Assembly: GCF_009834875.1 (NCBI RefSeq)
Contig: NZ_WVHT01000007.1
Coordinates: forward strand, 1-64,000
Direction: 5' to 3'
Length of the DNA: 64,000 nt
From: Hufsiella arboris
GTDB lineage: Bacteria; Bacteroidota; Bacteroidia; Sphingobacteriales; Sphingobacteriaceae
The notes beneath the pieces are model-generated. The model saw only the letters and a list, made by a program, of their open reading frames with translations, had not been told where the DNA came from and made no database searches. The position numbers and the translations under genes are program-made. Every line of letters begins with the position of its first letter. Positions within the stretch are counted from its first letter, which is position 1. Positions 16,581-24,955 of the stretch are shown here, in pieces.

Positions 16581-17772
16581 TCAATTGAGATAAGCCGGCT
16601 TTAATGCGTTTACATGCTTCTATCAATTTTTCATCTGCAGCGGCATACGAGATACGGATTGACTTAGGGTCGCCGAAAGCATCACCGCTTACCACTGCGA
16701 CATGGCTTGTATTAAGCAGGTAAAGAGCCAGTTCATCCGCATTTGCGATAGTCTGGCCATCAGCCGTTGTTTTTCCGAAAAAAGAACTTACATCAGGGAA
16801 GAAATAGAATGCGCCGTCAGGCAAGTTTACTTTCAGGCCATCAATGTCTTTCAGCAATCCGTAAACAAGGTCGCGGCGGCGAAGAAATACTTCTTTCATT
16901 TCGCGAACAGATTCCAGGCCGCCTTCATAGGCTGCAACTCCAGCACGTTGTGTTATCGAGCATGTTCCTGAAGTGATCTGGCTTTGCAGTTTATCGCAGG
17001 CAGCGGCGATTTCTTTATTACTCGCTGAATATCCAAGTCTCCAGCCTGTCATTGCATAGGCTTTTGAAAGTCCGTTTATAATAATCACACGATCTTTAAC
17101 GCTTTCAAATTCCGCAATGGAAACGTGGCGGTCAAGGAAATTTATATGTTCGTATATTTCGTCTGAAATGATAAAAATATCAGGGTGCTTTTCCAAAACT
17201 TTAACCAGCGCCGCAAGTTCGTCATAGCTGTAAACATACCCGGTTGGATTGTTAGGCGACGAAAACATAAATACTTTTGATTTTGGCGTTATGGCCGCTT
17301 CGAGCTCCTCAGGCGTGATTTTAAAGTCACTTTCAATCGTAGCGTCGATAAATACCGATTCGCCTTCAGCCAGCTTAACCAATTCCGAATACGATACCCA
17401 ATAAGGGGTTGGAATGATCACCTCATCTCCAGGATTAATAAGGCACATCAGGGCGTTTGCCAGCGATTGCTTAGCTCCGGTAGAAACAACGATCTGGTCG
17501 AAACCATAATCAAGGCCGTTTTCATTTTTCAGCTTTGCAGCGATAGCCTTACGCAGTTCCGGATAACCGGCTACCGGCGTATAATAGGAGTAATTCTGAT
17601 CAATAGCTTCCTTCGCAGCCTGTTTGACATGCTGAGGCGTGAAAAAGTCAGTTTCGCCGAGGCTAAGGCTGATTACATCAACACCTTTTGCCGCCAATTC
17701 TCTGCCCAGTTTCGCCATTTTTATGGTAGCTGACTCGGCCAGATTGTTAATTCTGTCAGATAAAATTGCCAT
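16555..17772 (-). CDS. Class I/II pyridoxal-phosphate aminotransferase (aspartate aminotransferase-like)
   Basis: This 405-residue PLP enzyme has fold type I. The PLP lysine is in NGLSKAYAMTGWRLGY, preceded by SDEIYEH and the FSSPNNPTGYVYS segment. The N-terminal LSLGETDFFTPQHVKQAAKEAI and YTPVAGYPELRKAIA blocks match the prokaryotic subgroup Ib aspartate aminotransferases. It most likely makes aspartate from oxaloacetate and glutamate, though related enzymes accept aromatic acids or prephenate. It is co-transcribed with and overlaps rfaE1. Confidence 0.9.
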   Translation of the reverse strand: MAILSDRINNLAESATIKMAKLGRELAAKGVDVISLSLGETDFFTPQHVKQAAKEAIDQNYSYYTPVAGYPELRKAIAAKLKNENGLDYGFDQIVVSTGAKQSLANALMCLINPGDEVIIPTPYWVSYSELVKLAEGESVFIDATIESDFKITPEELEAAITPKSKVFMFSSPNNPTGYVYSYDELAALVKVLEKHPDIFIISDEIYEHINFLDRHVSIAEFESVKDRVIIINGLSKAYAMTGWRLGYSASNKEIAAACDKLQSQITSGTCSITQRAGVAAYEGGLESVREMKEVFLRRRDLVYGLLKDIDGLKVNLPDGAFYFFPDVSSFFGKTTADGQTIANADELALYLLNTSHVAVVSGDAFGDPKSIRISYAAADEKLIEACKRIKAGLSQLNERPVPAV

Positions 17773-17789
17773 GATTGTTTATAAAAAGG

Positions 17790-17797
17790 CAAATATA
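17790..17797 (-). promoter_or_regulatory. Candidate -7 element (TATATTTG) for the aminotransferase-rfaE1 operon
   Basis: A perfect minus-strand TAnnTTTG match ends 17 nt before the aminotransferase ATG. No clear -33 match. Confidence 0.5.
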
Positions 17798-17850
17798 AAA
17801 ACCTAGGCCATAAATCGATTATTAATTAATGGAATATATCTTCGGCCCGG

Positions 17851-17882
17851 TTTGTCCAGCTTTTAATGAAATCGTAGTTTTG
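17851..17882 (+). promoter_or_regulatory. Promoter for the CDF transporter operon (TTTG, 20 bp, TAGTTTTG)
   Basis: TTTG at 17851-17854 is separated by 20 bp from TAGTTTTG at 17875-17882, a full match to the Bacteroidetes -33/-7 architecture. The ATG at 17899 follows closely, so the predicted 5' leader is only about 10 nt. Confidence 0.75.
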
Positions 17883-17898
17883 CAGGCTAACTCCGGGC

Positions 17899-18867
17899 AT
17901 GCAAAAAAAACTGATTTTACTTTCCTTGATAATTGGAGCGGTGCTGATGCTCGGAAAATTCGGGGCTTTCCTGATCACATCTTCCAACGCTATTTTAACC
18001 GACGCAGCAGAAAGCATTGTCAATGTACTTGCGAGTAGTTTTGCATTTTACAGCGTATACCTTGCGGCAAAACCAAAGGATGTGAATCACCCTTACGGCC
18101 ACGGGAAGGTTGAATTCTTCTCCATGTTTGTGGAAGGTATCCTGATTATTATCGCCGGCCTGCTTATTTCGTTAAAATCCGTCTATAATCTTTTCTATCC
18201 TCACGCTGTTAAAGACCTGTTCGATGGTATTATGATTGTAGCCGCTACCGGGCTGGTTAACTTTCTGCTGGGGCATTACCTGATCGCTCAAAGCAAAAAA
18301 CTAAATTCCATTACTCTTTATGCGGAAGGGAAACATCTGAAAGTCGATTCTTATTCAAGTGCAGGACTGGTTTGCGGATTGGTGCTTATATATTTTACTG
18401 GTATCGTCTATCTTGATAGTGTTTTATCGATCGTCCTCGGACTTTATATTATTTTTAGCGGCTACCGGCTGGTGCGTCGTTCGGTTGGCGGATTGATGGA
18501 CGAATCGGATGTTGAAACAATAAAAAAAGTTGTTGAGATATTAAATAATAACCGTCATGATGCCTGGATCGATATTCATAACCTGCGGACCCAGATTTAC
18601 GGTAACGAACTTCATATCGACTGCCATGTAACGCTTCCGTATTATTTTGATCTTAACCATGTCCATGAGGAAATATCGCAGATCGATTCCTTAGTCAATC
18701 AAAAAGGTATTGGGCGGACAGAATTTTTTATCCATCCGGATCCTTGTCTTCCGAAGTGCTGCCACTATTGCAGAATGAAAGACTGCCCGGTTCGGAGTGA
18801 GGAGAAAAGAATCGACATCACATGGACTATGGAAAATGTAACACGCAACCATAAACACTTTGAATAG
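17899..18867 (+). CDS. Cation diffusion facilitator family transporter
   Basis: This 322-residue protein has about six membrane helices in the first 190 residues and a cytoplasmic C-terminal domain. CDF proteins export divalent metals by proton antiport. The transmembrane metal site appears as D35/E39 (ILTDAAES) in helix 2 and H146/D150 (KHLKVDSYSS) in helix 5; a Glu in the helix-2 pair is unusual. HPYGHGKVEFF is the conserved first loop. The C-terminus carries a cysteine cluster (C283, C287, C288, C291, C296), probably an extra metal-binding or sensing site. Metal specificity (Zn, Mn or Fe) cannot be assigned. A Nudix hydrolase follows after 2 bp. Confidence 0.92.
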   Translation: MQKKLILLSLIIGAVLMLGKFGAFLITSSNAILTDAAESIVNVLASSFAFYSVYLAAKPKDVNHPYGHGKVEFFSMFVEGILIIIAGLLISLKSVYNLFYPHAVKDLFDGIMIVAATGLVNFLLGHYLIAQSKKLNSITLYAEGKHLKVDSYSSAGLVCGLVLIYFTGIVYLDSVLSIVLGLYIIFSGYRLVRRSVGGLMDESDVETIKKVVEILNNNRHDAWIDIHNLRTQIYGNELHIDCHVTLPYYFDLNHVHEEISQIDSLVNQKGIGRTEFFIHPDPCLPKCCHYCRMKDCPVRSEEKRIDITWTMENVTRNHKHFE

Positions 18868-18869
18868 CT

Positions 18870-19319
18870 ATGTATCCATTTAATGTGCGAGTCTACGGTT
18901 TACTGATTAATGAATCCGATGAAATTCTAATCAGCGATGAAGAAGAGTTTGGCGTTAGATTTACAAAATTTCCGGGAGGCGGCCTCGAATTTGGTGAAGG
19001 ACTTATCGAAGGTTTGAAACGGGAATTTGTTGAGGAATGTAATCTCGCGATAGAAGTTGCCGAGCATTTTTATACCACCGATTTCTTTATAAAATCAGCT
19101 TTTAATGAAAGCCAGGTAATCAGCGTGTACTATCTTGTTAAGCCGTTGTCGGCAATCGATTTGAACTTTAAGCAGGAGCTTTTTGATTTTGACATGGAAG
19201 GAGATATAAAACAAGCTTTCCGGTGGAAGGCGGTCTCGGAAATCCAGGTTGAGGATGTTACGTTTCCTACCGACCAGCGTGTAGTTGAATTATTAAAATT
19301 ACGATGGATAAAAGCCTGA
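18870..19319 (+). CDS. Nudix hydrolase
   Basis: This 149-residue protein has a Nudix box near residues 35-57, GGLEFGEGLIEGLKREFVEECNL, fitting GX5EX7REXXEE except that the final glycine is replaced by Asn. The family hydrolyses nucleoside diphosphates linked to other groups. The substrate is unknown. It sits 2 bp after the CDF gene and overlaps bioA by 16 bp, so the three form one operon. Confidence 0.87.
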   Translation: MYPFNVRVYGLLINESDEILISDEEEFGVRFTKFPGGGLEFGEGLIEGLKREFVEECNLAIEVAEHFYTTDFFIKSAFNESQVISVYYLVKPLSAIDLNFKQELFDFDMEGDIKQAFRWKAVSEIQVEDVTFPTDQRVVELLKLRWIKA

Positions 19320-20572
19320 TTGAACGCGACAGGGCCGTAATTTGGCATCCTTATACACAAATGAAAACAGCGCTTCCGGTTGTTCCGATTATACGCGGCG
19401 AAGGTGCTTATCTTTTTGATGAAGACGGGAAAAGATACATAGATGCTGTGTCATCCTGGTGGGTTACACTGCACGGCCATTCACATCCGTATATCGCGCA
19501 AAAAATTGCTGAGCAGCTTACAACGCTGGAGCATGTGATCTTTGCAGGATTTACACATCCGGTAGCTATTGAACTTGCTGAAAAACTATTGCAAATTTTG
19601 CCAGCCGATCAGTCAAAAGTATTTTATTCTGATAACGGCTCCACTGCCGTTGAAGTGGCCTTGAAAATGTGTTTGCAATACTGGAGCAACCAGGGACAAA
19701 CAAAGACCAAAATAATAGCGTTTAAAAATTCTTATCACGGCGATACATTCGGTGCTATGGCGGTAAGCGCCCGCAGCGCCTTTACAGAGCCTTTTGAAAA
19801 ATTATTGTTCGAGGTTGAGTATATCGACACGCCAAATGCGGAGAATATTTCGTCACTCAAATCGCAGATCCTTGGTTTGCAGGATGTAGCTGCTTTTATT
19901 TTTGAGCCGCTTGTACAGGGTTCAGGCGGGATGCTGATGTATGAGGCTGAGTACCTCGACGAGCTGCTGCTATTTTGTAAAGAGAACGGTATTCTTACCA
20001 TCGCGGATGAAGTGATGACCGGATTCGGCCGGACCGGAAAATTATTCGCGTCTGATTATCTCGTAAATAAGGCCGACATATTCTGCTTGTCGAAAGGGCT
20101 TACAGGAGGAACAATGGCGCTCGGAGTTACAACGGCTACCGGGCAAATATTTGATGCATTTTTATCTGATGACAGGCTTAAAACGCTCTTTCACGGTCAT
20201 TCGTTCACTGCTAACCCGATTGCATGTACTGCTGCATTAGCCAGCCTAGAATTGACGCTTAAAGCGGAAACAAGCGATAATATGAATCGCATTAAACAAT
20301 CGCATAACCATTTTTTAGAACGGATTAAATCGCATCCAAAATTAAAAGCTGTAAGGCAGACAGGAACGATTATCGCATTTGAATGGAATACAGGCGAAAC
20401 CACATCTTATTTTAGCGATCTTCGTGATAAGCTTTATACGTTTTTCTTAGATAACGGGATTATCCTCCGGCCGCTTGGAAACATCATTTATATTTTGCCG
20501 CCATTTTGTATCAGCAACGACGATCTGAACTACATTTACAGCAAAATTGAAGAGGCGCTCGATAAATTTTAA
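19304..20572 (+). CDS. bioA: Adenosylmethionine--8-amino-7-oxononanoate transaminase
   Basis: BioA converts 7-keto-8-aminopelargonate to diaminopelargonate in biotin synthesis, using SAM as amino donor. The 422-residue PLP enzyme shows RDRAVIWHPYTQMKTALP, SSWWVTLHGHSHPYIAQ, the PLP lysine in CLSKGLTGG and FHGHSFTANPIACTAALASL, all typical of BioA. No other bio genes are present. It overlaps the Nudix gene and is followed after 25 bp by a ferritin-like gene. Confidence 0.95.
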   Translation: MDKSLIERDRAVIWHPYTQMKTALPVVPIIRGEGAYLFDEDGKRYIDAVSSWWVTLHGHSHPYIAQKIAEQLTTLEHVIFAGFTHPVAIELAEKLLQILPADQSKVFYSDNGSTAVEVALKMCLQYWSNQGQTKTKIIAFKNSYHGDTFGAMAVSARSAFTEPFEKLLFEVEYIDTPNAENISSLKSQILGLQDVAAFIFEPLVQGSGGMLMYEAEYLDELLLFCKENGILTIADEVMTGFGRTGKLFASDYLVNKADIFCLSKGLTGGTMALGVTTATGQIFDAFLSDDRLKTLFHGHSFTANPIACTAALASLELTLKAETSDNMNRIKQSHNHFLERIKSHPKLKAVRQTGTIIAFEWNTGETTSYFSDLRDKLYTFFLDNGIILRPLGNIIYILPPFCISNDDLNYIYSKIEEALDKF

Positions 20573-20597
20573 CCAGCTGGTTTACTTAGATACTATT

Positions 20598-21212
20598 ATG
20601 GAATTGAAAGATCTTTTTAGCAAACTCATAAGCAACAACGAAACACACGCCAGGTTATTGAACACTTTATCGCTGATGGAAAATACCGGCGCGCGCAAAA
20701 TATCGGCCTGTGAACACAAAACGGACGTCACGCTTATCATCCTTAAACACGCGGCCGAAGAACATCGTCATGCTTATTATCTTAAAAAGCAGATTTCGAA
20801 ATTAGACGGAGGATTTTGTCCCACGTATAGCGATGAATATCTATTATCTCCGCATCACAGCAGATTTTATCTCAATAAATTGGATGTGGATGTTTGCCGC
20901 TACCTGAAAAACGAGCTCGGACTGTCAGGACAGGAATTGCGTTTTGCAGCTTATTTACTTGTGACCTACGCAATAGAGGTACGTGCGGATGAACTTTATC
21001 CATACTACCAGGAAGCGCTTGATGAAGCCGGTAGCAAAGTAAATGTGAAATCAATTATCCTGGAAGAAGAGGGACACCTGGAGGAGATGATTCATCAATT
21101 GAAAAACTTTTCAGCCGATTGGGAAACTCACGCTCAAAAAGCTGTTCAACTTGAGTTGGATTTATTTAAGGATTGGATCGCCGCATTGAATAACGAACAT
21201 CAGCTTGTTTAA
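20598..21212 (+). CDS. Ferritin-like di-iron protein of unknown function
   Basis: This mostly helical 204-residue protein has the ligand spacing of a ferritin-like four-helix bundle: E55xxH58 (AEEHRH), E127 (YAIEVRADE) and E157xxH160 (LEEEGHLEEM), with a further Glu likely in helix 1. Such proteins store iron or carry out di-iron oxidation; no subfamily is recognised. The 5'-extended frame from 20547 overlaps bioA and adds an unlikely N-terminus, so the ATG before ELKDLFSKL is used. Position right after bioA suggests co-expression and perhaps a metabolic link, which is inference only. Confidence 0.7.
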   Translation: MELKDLFSKLISNNETHARLLNTLSLMENTGARKISACEHKTDVTLIILKHAAEEHRHAYYLKKQISKLDGGFCPTYSDEYLLSPHHSRFYLNKLDVDVCRYLKNELGLSGQELRFAAYLLVTYAIEVRADELYPYYQEALDEAGSKVNVKSIILEEEGHLEEMIHQLKNFSADWETHAQKAVQLELDLFKDWIAALNNEHQLV

Positions 21213-21235
21213 ACTAACTGTTTCTTGAGGCAATA

Positions 21236-21403
21236 AAGTTTGTTCAAGCTTCCTCAAAAGATATTCTTGCCTCCGCGAAGTTCTTTTTCGCATCCGGAGA
21301 GTTTGTTTTTGCTTCCGCTAAACCTAAACTCCTAACCGCCAATCCTAAACTTGCAACCACCAAAATATTTCTTCCTTCCGTCAAACTAACTCTGGCTAAA
21401 TGA
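21236..21403. repeat. Degenerate 21-bp tandem repeat, eight units
   Basis: The spacer between the ferritin-like gene and the LtaS-like gene is built of eight consecutive degenerate 21-bp units starting at 21236, 21257, 21278, 21299, 21320, 21341, 21362 and 21383. Typical units are AAGTTCTTTTTCGCATCCGG and AGTTTGTTTTTGCTTCCGCT. Because 21 is a multiple of three, one plus frame is open through all units and would read a heptad of the type K-F-x-x-A-S-A, but it lacks an ATG. A minus frame is also open through most units. I regard it as intergenic repeat DNA. Confidence 0.75.
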
Positions 21404-21417
21404 ACTGGCGTTTTATC

Positions 21418-23286
21418 TTAATAATCCAGGTATTCCTGGAAAACTTTCTGCATAAACGCTTTGCCTGTTTGTACTATCTGATCGTCGATGGTGGGACTAA
21501 TCTGCCTGTTTTTTACAAACGAAACTCTCTTGCCAACATTGTCAAAGGATATAGTTTGTGTTGCAGTTGCGAAGCCGAAACCATTGTCCCAGTTGTAAAA
21601 GGCAAATTCCGGAGTTTGCGGATTGAGGAGATCCTTGCTCCAGTTAAAAGTCTTAGCGCTTAAGTTTAACTGGTTTAACAGCGTAGCTGCTATATCAACC
21701 TGGCTGCCAACTTTCATAATTTCTGTTCCCTGGTATTCGGGTTTTACGGCGCCCCCTAAAATTAAAAGAGGAATATGAAAACGGTGCGGGTCGTCGATGT
21801 CATACCTGCTTTGTGGTAAACGATGACCATGGTCTGCGACAATAACAAATACCGTGTTTTTATACCAGGGTTTTTGTTCAGCTTTACGAAAATAGTCGCC
21901 AAGGCACGAGTCAGAGTAAAAAGAAGTGCTCATGAACTTGTCTTCATTTGTAGTTCCCTTAAACTTTGATTTGCCCGGCAGCTCAAATGGCTCATGATTA
22001 GTTAACGTTAAAAGCGTCGAAAAAAATGGCTGCTTGGGATCGTTGCCCAGGTCGGCAAGCTGCCGGTTATAGACAACATGGTCAAAAGCTCCCCATTTCG
22101 AGTTCATATCTTTTGCGCTGAAATGGTTTTTATCAACCAGCTGCTGAAATCCATGACTTAATATGTACGATTTGAAATTGAAAAACTGGCTCTCCCCACC
22201 ATAGAAAAATGATGTATGATAGCCATTCTCCAGCAGCATTTTAGAAATTGCAGGTAATTTCTCCTGTTTACTGTTTTGGTGAATAACGCTTCTGATTGCC
22301 TGTGAGGGAAATGCGCTTAATACGGCAACAAGGCCTTTGTCTGTACGGTCGCCGGCAGCATAAATATTTTTGAAGTAAACACCTTTTTTTGTAAGCTTCT
22401 CAAATTCCGGTGAGATATTTTGATCACCGTCAAGGCTGTTCACAACCCCGGCTGTAAAGCTTTCCATAACTATAAACACAATATTGGGCCGCTCGGTCGT
22501 CAGTATCTTTGGAGGAGAGCCGGGAGGCATTGTATAAGTGTTTCTAATTAGCTGATCCGCCATTGCCGGTTGCAGGTAATTATATGGGTTTTTGTTTCCA
22601 TACTTATTACTTAAAATATCCTTCATGAAAGTCCATTCGGTATTTATTGCGGCATGGTTCAGAAATGTGTTCGACGAATAATACGCCATGCTTTCATTCA
22701 TCGGAGCAACGTCCGTGCCGCCCCTGATCGCTAAAAATGTCAATCCTATAAAAAGCAGGCCCGATAAAACTCCTTTAACGAAGCTGATGCGCGGCGGCAG
22801 TTTATACGAAATGATCACTTTTTGTAAAAGAAAACCGGCAGCGATCAGTAAAAAAAATACAAGGAATGATGAAATAATAGGGGAGGATGCACTGGAGGCG
22901 ATTGCTTCATTTGGCGAATTAACAGCGAAATCAAGCGCGCGAAAGTTTATTTTCGTTCCCCACTCGCGGTAGATGTTAAGGTTAACAATAGTTATAAACG
23001 AGAAAAGTACGATCAGGATTTTAGTGAACGCCCGGAAAACTTTTGGAGACACATTTACGTCTGGAACAATCCATGTAAAAAGATAAAGTAGCAATGGAAG
23101 CGATGAAATATATCCAACCATGGATGCGTCCATCCAAAGCCCGTATAAAAAAGCCTTTAAAATCTCCGGAAGGCTTTCGACGCTAACTTTCTCCCGGAAA
23201 TAAAGGATGAAAATTAACCGGTCGATACAAAAGAAAGCCAGCCAAAACAGGAAAAAACGTATTAAAACGAAAAGGCTTTTTAACAT
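21418..23286 (-). CDS. LtaS-like membrane phosphoglycerol/phosphoethanolamine transferase (sulfatase fold)
   Basis: This 622-residue protein has five N-terminal membrane helices (about residues 5-190) followed by an extracytoplasmic alkaline-phosphatase/sulfatase domain. Key elements are PNIVFIVMESF (metal-binding Glu), the catalytic threonine in GDRTDKGLVAV, FFYGGES, FVIVADHGHRLP (metal-binding Asp-His) and a histidine in HRFHIPLLI. The architecture is that of lipoteichoic acid synthase-like enzymes. In Gram-negatives these decorate glycans or lipids with phosphoglycerol or phosphoethanolamine. The substrate is unknown. Its start codon lies in a 15-bp inverted repeat. Confidence 0.88.
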   Translation of the reverse strand: MLKSLFVLIRFFLFWLAFFCIDRLIFILYFREKVSVESLPEILKAFLYGLWMDASMVGYISSLPLLLYLFTWIVPDVNVSPKVFRAFTKILIVLFSFITIVNLNIYREWGTKINFRALDFAVNSPNEAIASSASSPIISSFLVFFLLIAAGFLLQKVIISYKLPPRISFVKGVLSGLLFIGLTFLAIRGGTDVAPMNESMAYYSSNTFLNHAAINTEWTFMKDILSNKYGNKNPYNYLQPAMADQLIRNTYTMPPGSPPKILTTERPNIVFIVMESFTAGVVNSLDGDQNISPEFEKLTKKGVYFKNIYAAGDRTDKGLVAVLSAFPSQAIRSVIHQNSKQEKLPAISKMLLENGYHTSFFYGGESQFFNFKSYILSHGFQQLVDKNHFSAKDMNSKWGAFDHVVYNRQLADLGNDPKQPFFSTLLTLTNHEPFELPGKSKFKGTTNEDKFMSTSFYSDSCLGDYFRKAEQKPWYKNTVFVIVADHGHRLPQSRYDIDDPHRFHIPLLILGGAVKPEYQGTEIMKVGSQVDIAATLLNQLNLSAKTFNWSKDLLNPQTPEFAFYNWDNGFGFATATQTISFDNVGKRVSFVKNRQISPTIDDQIVQTGKAFMQKVFQEYLDY

Positions 23287-23327
23287 GGGCCAAACTTAAA
23301 AAAATCGGTCCTTGTTAAAAAGCCTTT
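23271..23327 (-). promoter_or_regulatory. 15-bp inverted repeat covering the start codon of the LtaS-like gene
   Basis: On the minus strand AAAGGCTTTTTAACA (23313-23327) in the leader is perfectly complementary to TGTTAAAAAGCCTTT (23271-23285), which begins at the second base of the ATG. A 27-nt loop separates them. In mRNA this hairpin would bury the start codon and the first five codons. Confidence 0.6.
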
Positions 23328-23351
23328 AAGCAATTGTTAATTTATAATGAC

Positions 23352-24017
23352 TTACTGGCGTCCGCCCATCATTCCTTTTAACTGATCAAATGTAATTGTT
23401 TCATAACCTGCAGGGGTGGCAAATGCTCCGGCCGGAATAGCTCCCTGTTTGATTTCTTTAACGGTTGCATGAATTGCAAGGCCGCTCTGGAAGCTGTCAA
23501 ATTTCAAAGGGACACCGTTCGACTTATCAAAAAACTGTGTAAGTGAATTTGCCGGAGTAGCGATGTCTTTAGTAAACCATCCTTCGGATGTTTTATTTGA
23601 TTTCTTTTCTGTTATCGTATACTTGGTGGCTTTGTATCCGGCAATGGTTTGAGTTTCTGTTCCGGCTTTCAATTCGTATTCAGGCCATTTTTCTTTCATT
23701 TCTTCAAGGTCGGCAGGTGTAAAATTGATCACATATTTTTTGCTCATCATCGGAATATCAAGAAGTAACCGAACAAAATCCGTTTTAGAATTCATAATCA
23801 CATTTGATGTTGACATCTGTGATTTTTGGTTTACTACACTTGAGTCGCCTTTAAAATATACAGTAAGCTCTTTCGGAAACATACTAGCCATTTGCTGCAT
23901 TTGTGCCGGTACTTCCCATTCAACCGTATAGGTGATGGTTCCTTCGTTAATTGGCGTTTGGGCAAACACACCCGCAGAAAACGCAATAGCTATTAAGCTT
24001 AAAATGATTTTTTTCAT
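23352..24017 (-). CDS. Secreted protein of unknown function (GLPGLI/DUF4412-like)
   Basis: This 221-residue protein has a Sec signal peptide ending in GVFAQ (cleavage near residue 19). The mature part begins EGTITYTVEWEVP and has WFTKDIATPANSLTQFF and GVPLKFDS segments. This beta-rich pattern resembles periplasmic DUF4412/GLPGLI-type proteins with LolA-like folds. It is a weak resemblance and no function is proposed. It lies 65 bp upstream of the LtaS-like gene on the same strand and may share its transcript. Confidence 0.7.
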   Translation of the reverse strand: MKKIILSLIAIAFSAGVFAQTPINEGTITYTVEWEVPAQMQQMASMFPKELTVYFKGDSSVVNQKSQMSTSNVIMNSKTDFVRLLLDIPMMSKKYVINFTPADLEEMKEKWPEYELKAGTETQTIAGYKATKYTITEKKSNKTSEGWFTKDIATPANSLTQFFDKSNGVPLKFDSFQSGLAIHATVKEIKQGAIPAGAFATPAGYETITFDQLKGMMGGRQ

Positions 24018-24157
24018 GATTTGGTAATTATCCTGTTTGATGTAAAATTAAATGATTTGTTACGAAAATTGCTTTCTTTTTTGGAAGGAAATTTTTATTA
24101 CATTAGATAATAGTTTTTAATTAACGTGAATATTAATGAGTTGCCCGGTTTATTAAT

Positions 24158-24955
24158 ATGATTAAACGATTACTTTTTTTAATTCTTGTAAAACCAACCA
24201 TTCTTTTTTGCCAGGTCAATACCGGCCCGCGACTTACAGGATTAGCAAACGCTTCCGTAGCCATGCAAGATGTTTGGTCAATGCAATCGAACCAGGCCGG
24301 AATTTTACAATCGAAAAAACCTATCATTTCAGCTGCTTATCTTCAGAATTACGCATCTACGGATGTAGCTACAAAATCGGCGGTAATGGCTGTTCCGTTT
24401 ATGGATCGCAACGCCGCTGGAGTAAGCTTTCAATCGTTTGGATTTTCAGCATACAAGGAACAAAAGATCGGTCTTTGTTACGCCAGGAGTTTTGGCGGCA
24501 AATTAAATATGGCTCTTAACTTTAATTATCATCAGCTCAGCATAAGCAGTTATGGAAATGAAAGTACCTACTCCGTCGACGCGGGCTTGCAGTATTTTAT
24601 TAATGATGATTTGATTATTGGTTCGCACGTATCGAACCTCAGCAAAAGTGGTTACAGCAAGTTCGGAAGCTTTATTCCCACGGTGTTTGAGTTAGGCGTC
24701 GCCTGGCGAACCGCCGGCAAAGTGTTATTATCTGCAGAAGTAATGAAGACGCTGGATTCCAGTGCAGACGTAAGAGCGGGTTTAGAATATGCTCTTGCAG
24801 ATTGGTTTTCATTACGCGGCGGAATTTCGGCAAATCCTTTTATGCAGTACGCCGGATTTGGATTCGATTATCATGGTTTTCGTCTTGATTCTGCTGTATC
24901 ATCCCACCCAGACTTAGGTTACTTACCACAGATTGGTTTAACTTATGCGTTTTAA
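24158..24955 (+). CDS. PorV/PorQ-like outer-membrane beta-barrel protein
   Basis: This 265-residue protein has a signal peptide (about 1-18, cleaving before QVNTGPR). GPRLTGLANASVAMQDVWSMQSNQAGI is the typical N-terminal plug motif of PorV/PorQ/FadL-like barrels, and amphipathic strands follow to the terminal aromatic LTYAF. It is the first gene of a tight operon with an HHH-domain barrel protein (11-bp overlap) and ComEC. In Bacteroidetes PorV-type barrels serve type IX secretion; the operon context here suggests instead a role linked to the downstream DNA-uptake-like genes. Confidence 0.8.
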   Translation: MIKRLLFLILVKPTILFCQVNTGPRLTGLANASVAMQDVWSMQSNQAGILQSKKPIISAAYLQNYASTDVATKSAVMAVPFMDRNAAGVSFQSFGFSAYKEQKIGLCYARSFGGKLNMALNFNYHQLSISSYGNESTYSVDAGLQYFINDDLIIGSHVSNLSKSGYSKFGSFIPTVFELGVAWRTAGKVLLSAEVMKTLDSSADVRAGLEYALADWFSLRGGISANPFMQYAGFGFDYHGFRLDSAVSSHPDLGYLPQIGLTYAF

